In this document: positions 62,013 through 64,000 of the stretch, piece after piece
How the letters are laid out: every line of letters begins with the position of its first letter
How positions within the stretch are numbered: the first letter of the stretch is position 1
From: Warburgia ugandensis
Lineage: Eukaryota; Streptophyta; Magnoliopsida; Canellales; Canellaceae
Assembly (NCBI GenBank): GCA_035236585.1
Contig: CP141127.1
Location: forward strand, 50,296,001-50,360,000
Length of the DNA: 64,000 nt
Direction: 5' to 3'
Translations under genes and position numbers: made by a program
The notes under the pieces: model-generated
Told to the model about the DNA's origin: nothing
What the model saw: the letters and a program-made list of their open reading frames with translations, nothing else
Database searches by the model: none

Positions 62013-64000
62013 TGTCACGACCCGGGTATTTATATGATGCAATTTTGATAAAAGGCGAGATCTCTTGTTTTATAAGTATGAGATGCATGAAAATCCTTTT
62101 CTTTTGGAAAACAACCTTTCATAAAAACCCCGAGTGTTCAAAACACATTCTCAATTTATTTAGCCATGGCAAAGTTTAAATCAATATTATTCCCAAGAAA
62201 GTGTTAGTCACAGCCCCAACTATTAGAGAGTAACTACAATCAAGTAACATTGAAAGATAAGATAGGGGTTTACTTACTTGTACTTAGCCTGTGTCTCCTA
62301 GTACAAACGTCCCTTGCCCTTAAGTATTTACTTTGTATCTGAAAAATGTTGAGGATTGGGTGAGTATATAATATACTCAATAGGAGCCTATCACTACTAG
62401 TTTTATAAATGCATGAGATGTTTTAAAATCATATGCTCATTCAAAATATGCGTATGTTTGAATACTCAAGTTCAATATTAGTATAAGAATCCATAATCAA
62501 ACTGAAATACTAATGTCTTAAAAGATCACATAATCTAAAATTGAAAGTATCATATATATATATATATATGAAGACATCATGATATGCAATAGATGCTTCA
62601 TGGAGTCCAACTCATGGACCTCTAGTATGGTATGGTCGACCAACCTCATATCATGCTATATGAAATGCACATAACGCATCAAACCATAGGGTCCACTATG
62701 CCCACGACCTCCTCGCCGTGTGGTCCCTGGGTACCTGAGGACACTTGGTCATAGCCTCCACAGGGCCTATGACACGTCGACCTAGTGCCGTGACACCAGT
62801 GGTAGCCCCCTGTACCACATGCAGTCGACGTAGGGACTTGCCTCTTTTTGGGCGTGGTACCCATCCACCTATTAGTGGTAGAGGTCGGGTGGCCAACCCA
62901 GACCCCTCAGCATAGCACCCACGGGCTTACTTGCCCAAATCACATAAGATTAAAGAAGTCAAAACCTCTTGTTAAAACTTGTCCTCTTTGGGTCCCTCAC
63001 AACTGCCTGGCCCTCGGTACTCCAGCGTCTTTTGGCAAACCTCAAGGACATGCAATCTTTGTAAGTACTTAAATCATGTAATGTATGCACTTGTTTGCAA
63101 CACATATATGTGCATAATGTATATGCAATCTTTTCAAAACATGGCTATGTACAAATCATTTATCATGCATGCTGAATTAAGTCATTCAAATCAAGTCATA
63201 TATTTAAAACATATGTTCCCAAAATAATAATAGCTCTTTTAAAAGAATCTAATAGTGATAGAGCACCTACCTGACTAGGTTGCATTAACCCTTTTGTCCC
63301 CGTACGCTCTTGAAAATGGTTTGGGGACTCAAGGTTAGTTTAACCTATCTTTTATGGGTTTAGAGCAGTTGGGTTTTATTACTTAGGCATTAGGGGTCCA
63401 TCCCTATGCCTATGGGTGTCCTAAGGTCCTAATTGGGCCTTGGTATCCTCAGTTTTCCAAAGTTCTAGTGGCCATGCACCACCATCCTATTCTAAGGGTC
63501 ATGCCCTCCTTTGATTGGGCCTTGATCAGGTATTTTATGGTTTGGATGTGTCCACGTCGTCGACATGGACACAACGCCTTTCGCGGTGCCTCAATCGGAG
63601 CTCTAGATCTCAAGTTATAAGCGTTTTAGTGTTGTATGTACACAAGACCCGTAAGAATTAAAATACGGAATGCTAGGGCGCTGCTCGTCAGCGTCATGCG
63701 CCCTAGCTTCCTTAACAAACCAAAAGTCAACGCACGCTAGCTCACTGTGCGTCTACAGTGTGCACCTCAGCAGGCATCTGCAGATGCGCGGTACGCTCCG
63801 CCCGTCTGTCTCTTTAGCGGGCGCGTCCCTGGACGCGCCCGTTTGGTTTTTCAAATAGAGATTGATGCAGGTCGACGTGGGACGTTCCTATTGGATTGTC
63901 CCGCTCGTTAGAGACCTGGGTCGTCCTCAAGTCACCCTGGTTCGACCCCTGTCGAACCAATGTGGCCCTGAGGACGTCCCAGGGTCCTTGGTGGCTCTCC
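62013..64000 (-). mobile_element. Second family A LTR, nested in the intron of the first, cut by window end
   Basis: On the minus strand the end is ACCCGGGTCGTGACA at 62013. Exon 2 is 63309-62013, and from 63310 upward the intron is retained with CTAAC and the GC-rich blocks (63500-63850). The acceptor reads TTCAAG|AGC, one change from the TTCAG|GAGC of other copies, so splicing may be weakened. The exon 2 core at 62690-62870 keeps the outer stem. Frames at 62679-63227 and 63670-63858 are repeat-derived. Confidence 0.8.

Overview
The window is nuclear DNA of a flowering plant. It is AT-rich and dominated by nested, mostly decayed LTR retrotransposons. It also carries two tRNA-type SINEs that look like Au-SINEs, long GA/CT microsatellites, and one recognisable host gene: a broken copy of an ETO1/EOL-type TPR protein, a plant ethylene-biosynthesis regulator, with plant-style introns. 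I cannot name the species. No intact protein-coding gene was found; nearly all listed open frames are chance frames in repeats.

Layout. 1-12101: old repeat debris, including a minus-strand TATA/leader-like block, a 57-58 bp tandem array (4596-4815), an LTR-tail-like segment ending near 6677, an Athila-like gag remnant on the minus strand (7190-8480), and a dispersed ~1 kb repeat (9160-10200) whose inverted partner lies at 30166-31230. 12102-22615: a complex of 'family B' long-LTR elements. A plus-strand LTR in two pieces encloses a minus-strand non-coding element with tRNA-iMet primer site and polypurine tract. 22616-30165: remains of a second lineage with a tRNA-Asp/Arg-like primer site, then a badly broken chromovirus-like Ty3/gypsy pol (24715-26880) with its 3' LTR. 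31230-37542: a 28-30 bp tandem array and a ~4 kb solo LTR ('family C', 32438-36425, TSD ATTTC) carrying both SINEs. 37543-38160: a LINE RNase H remnant. 38542-40390: a solo LTR of 'family A' (TSD AATTG). 41335-50111: a structurally complete family A element (TSD AAGTG) with 2.6-2.7 kb LTRs and a 3.45 kb interior without gag or pol, so a LARD-like non-autonomous element. 53744-59216: the ETO1-like pseudogene (minus strand). 59217-64000: a three-level nest, in which a family B LTR splits an ETO1 exon, a family A LTR sits in that LTR, and a second family A LTR sits in the first one's intron.

Main finding. The family A LTR contains what looks like a genuine spliceosomal intron in its transcribed leader (41877-42625 in the 5' LTR, 47960-48771 in the 3' LTR), with GT, AG and a CTAAC branch site. 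The solo LTR at 38542-40390 lacks exactly this segment, joined at the predicted exon-exon junction, as expected if a spliced genomic RNA was reverse-transcribed back into the genome. Family B LTRs carry a GTAAGC donor at the equivalent place. These elements therefore seem to exist in intron-plus and intron-minus LTR forms. Families A and B share the iMet primer site and the GAGGA(C/T)GAAATT-polypurine 3' signature with the broken autonomous gypsy element at 24.7-26.9 kb, which suggests a chromovirus-type helper.
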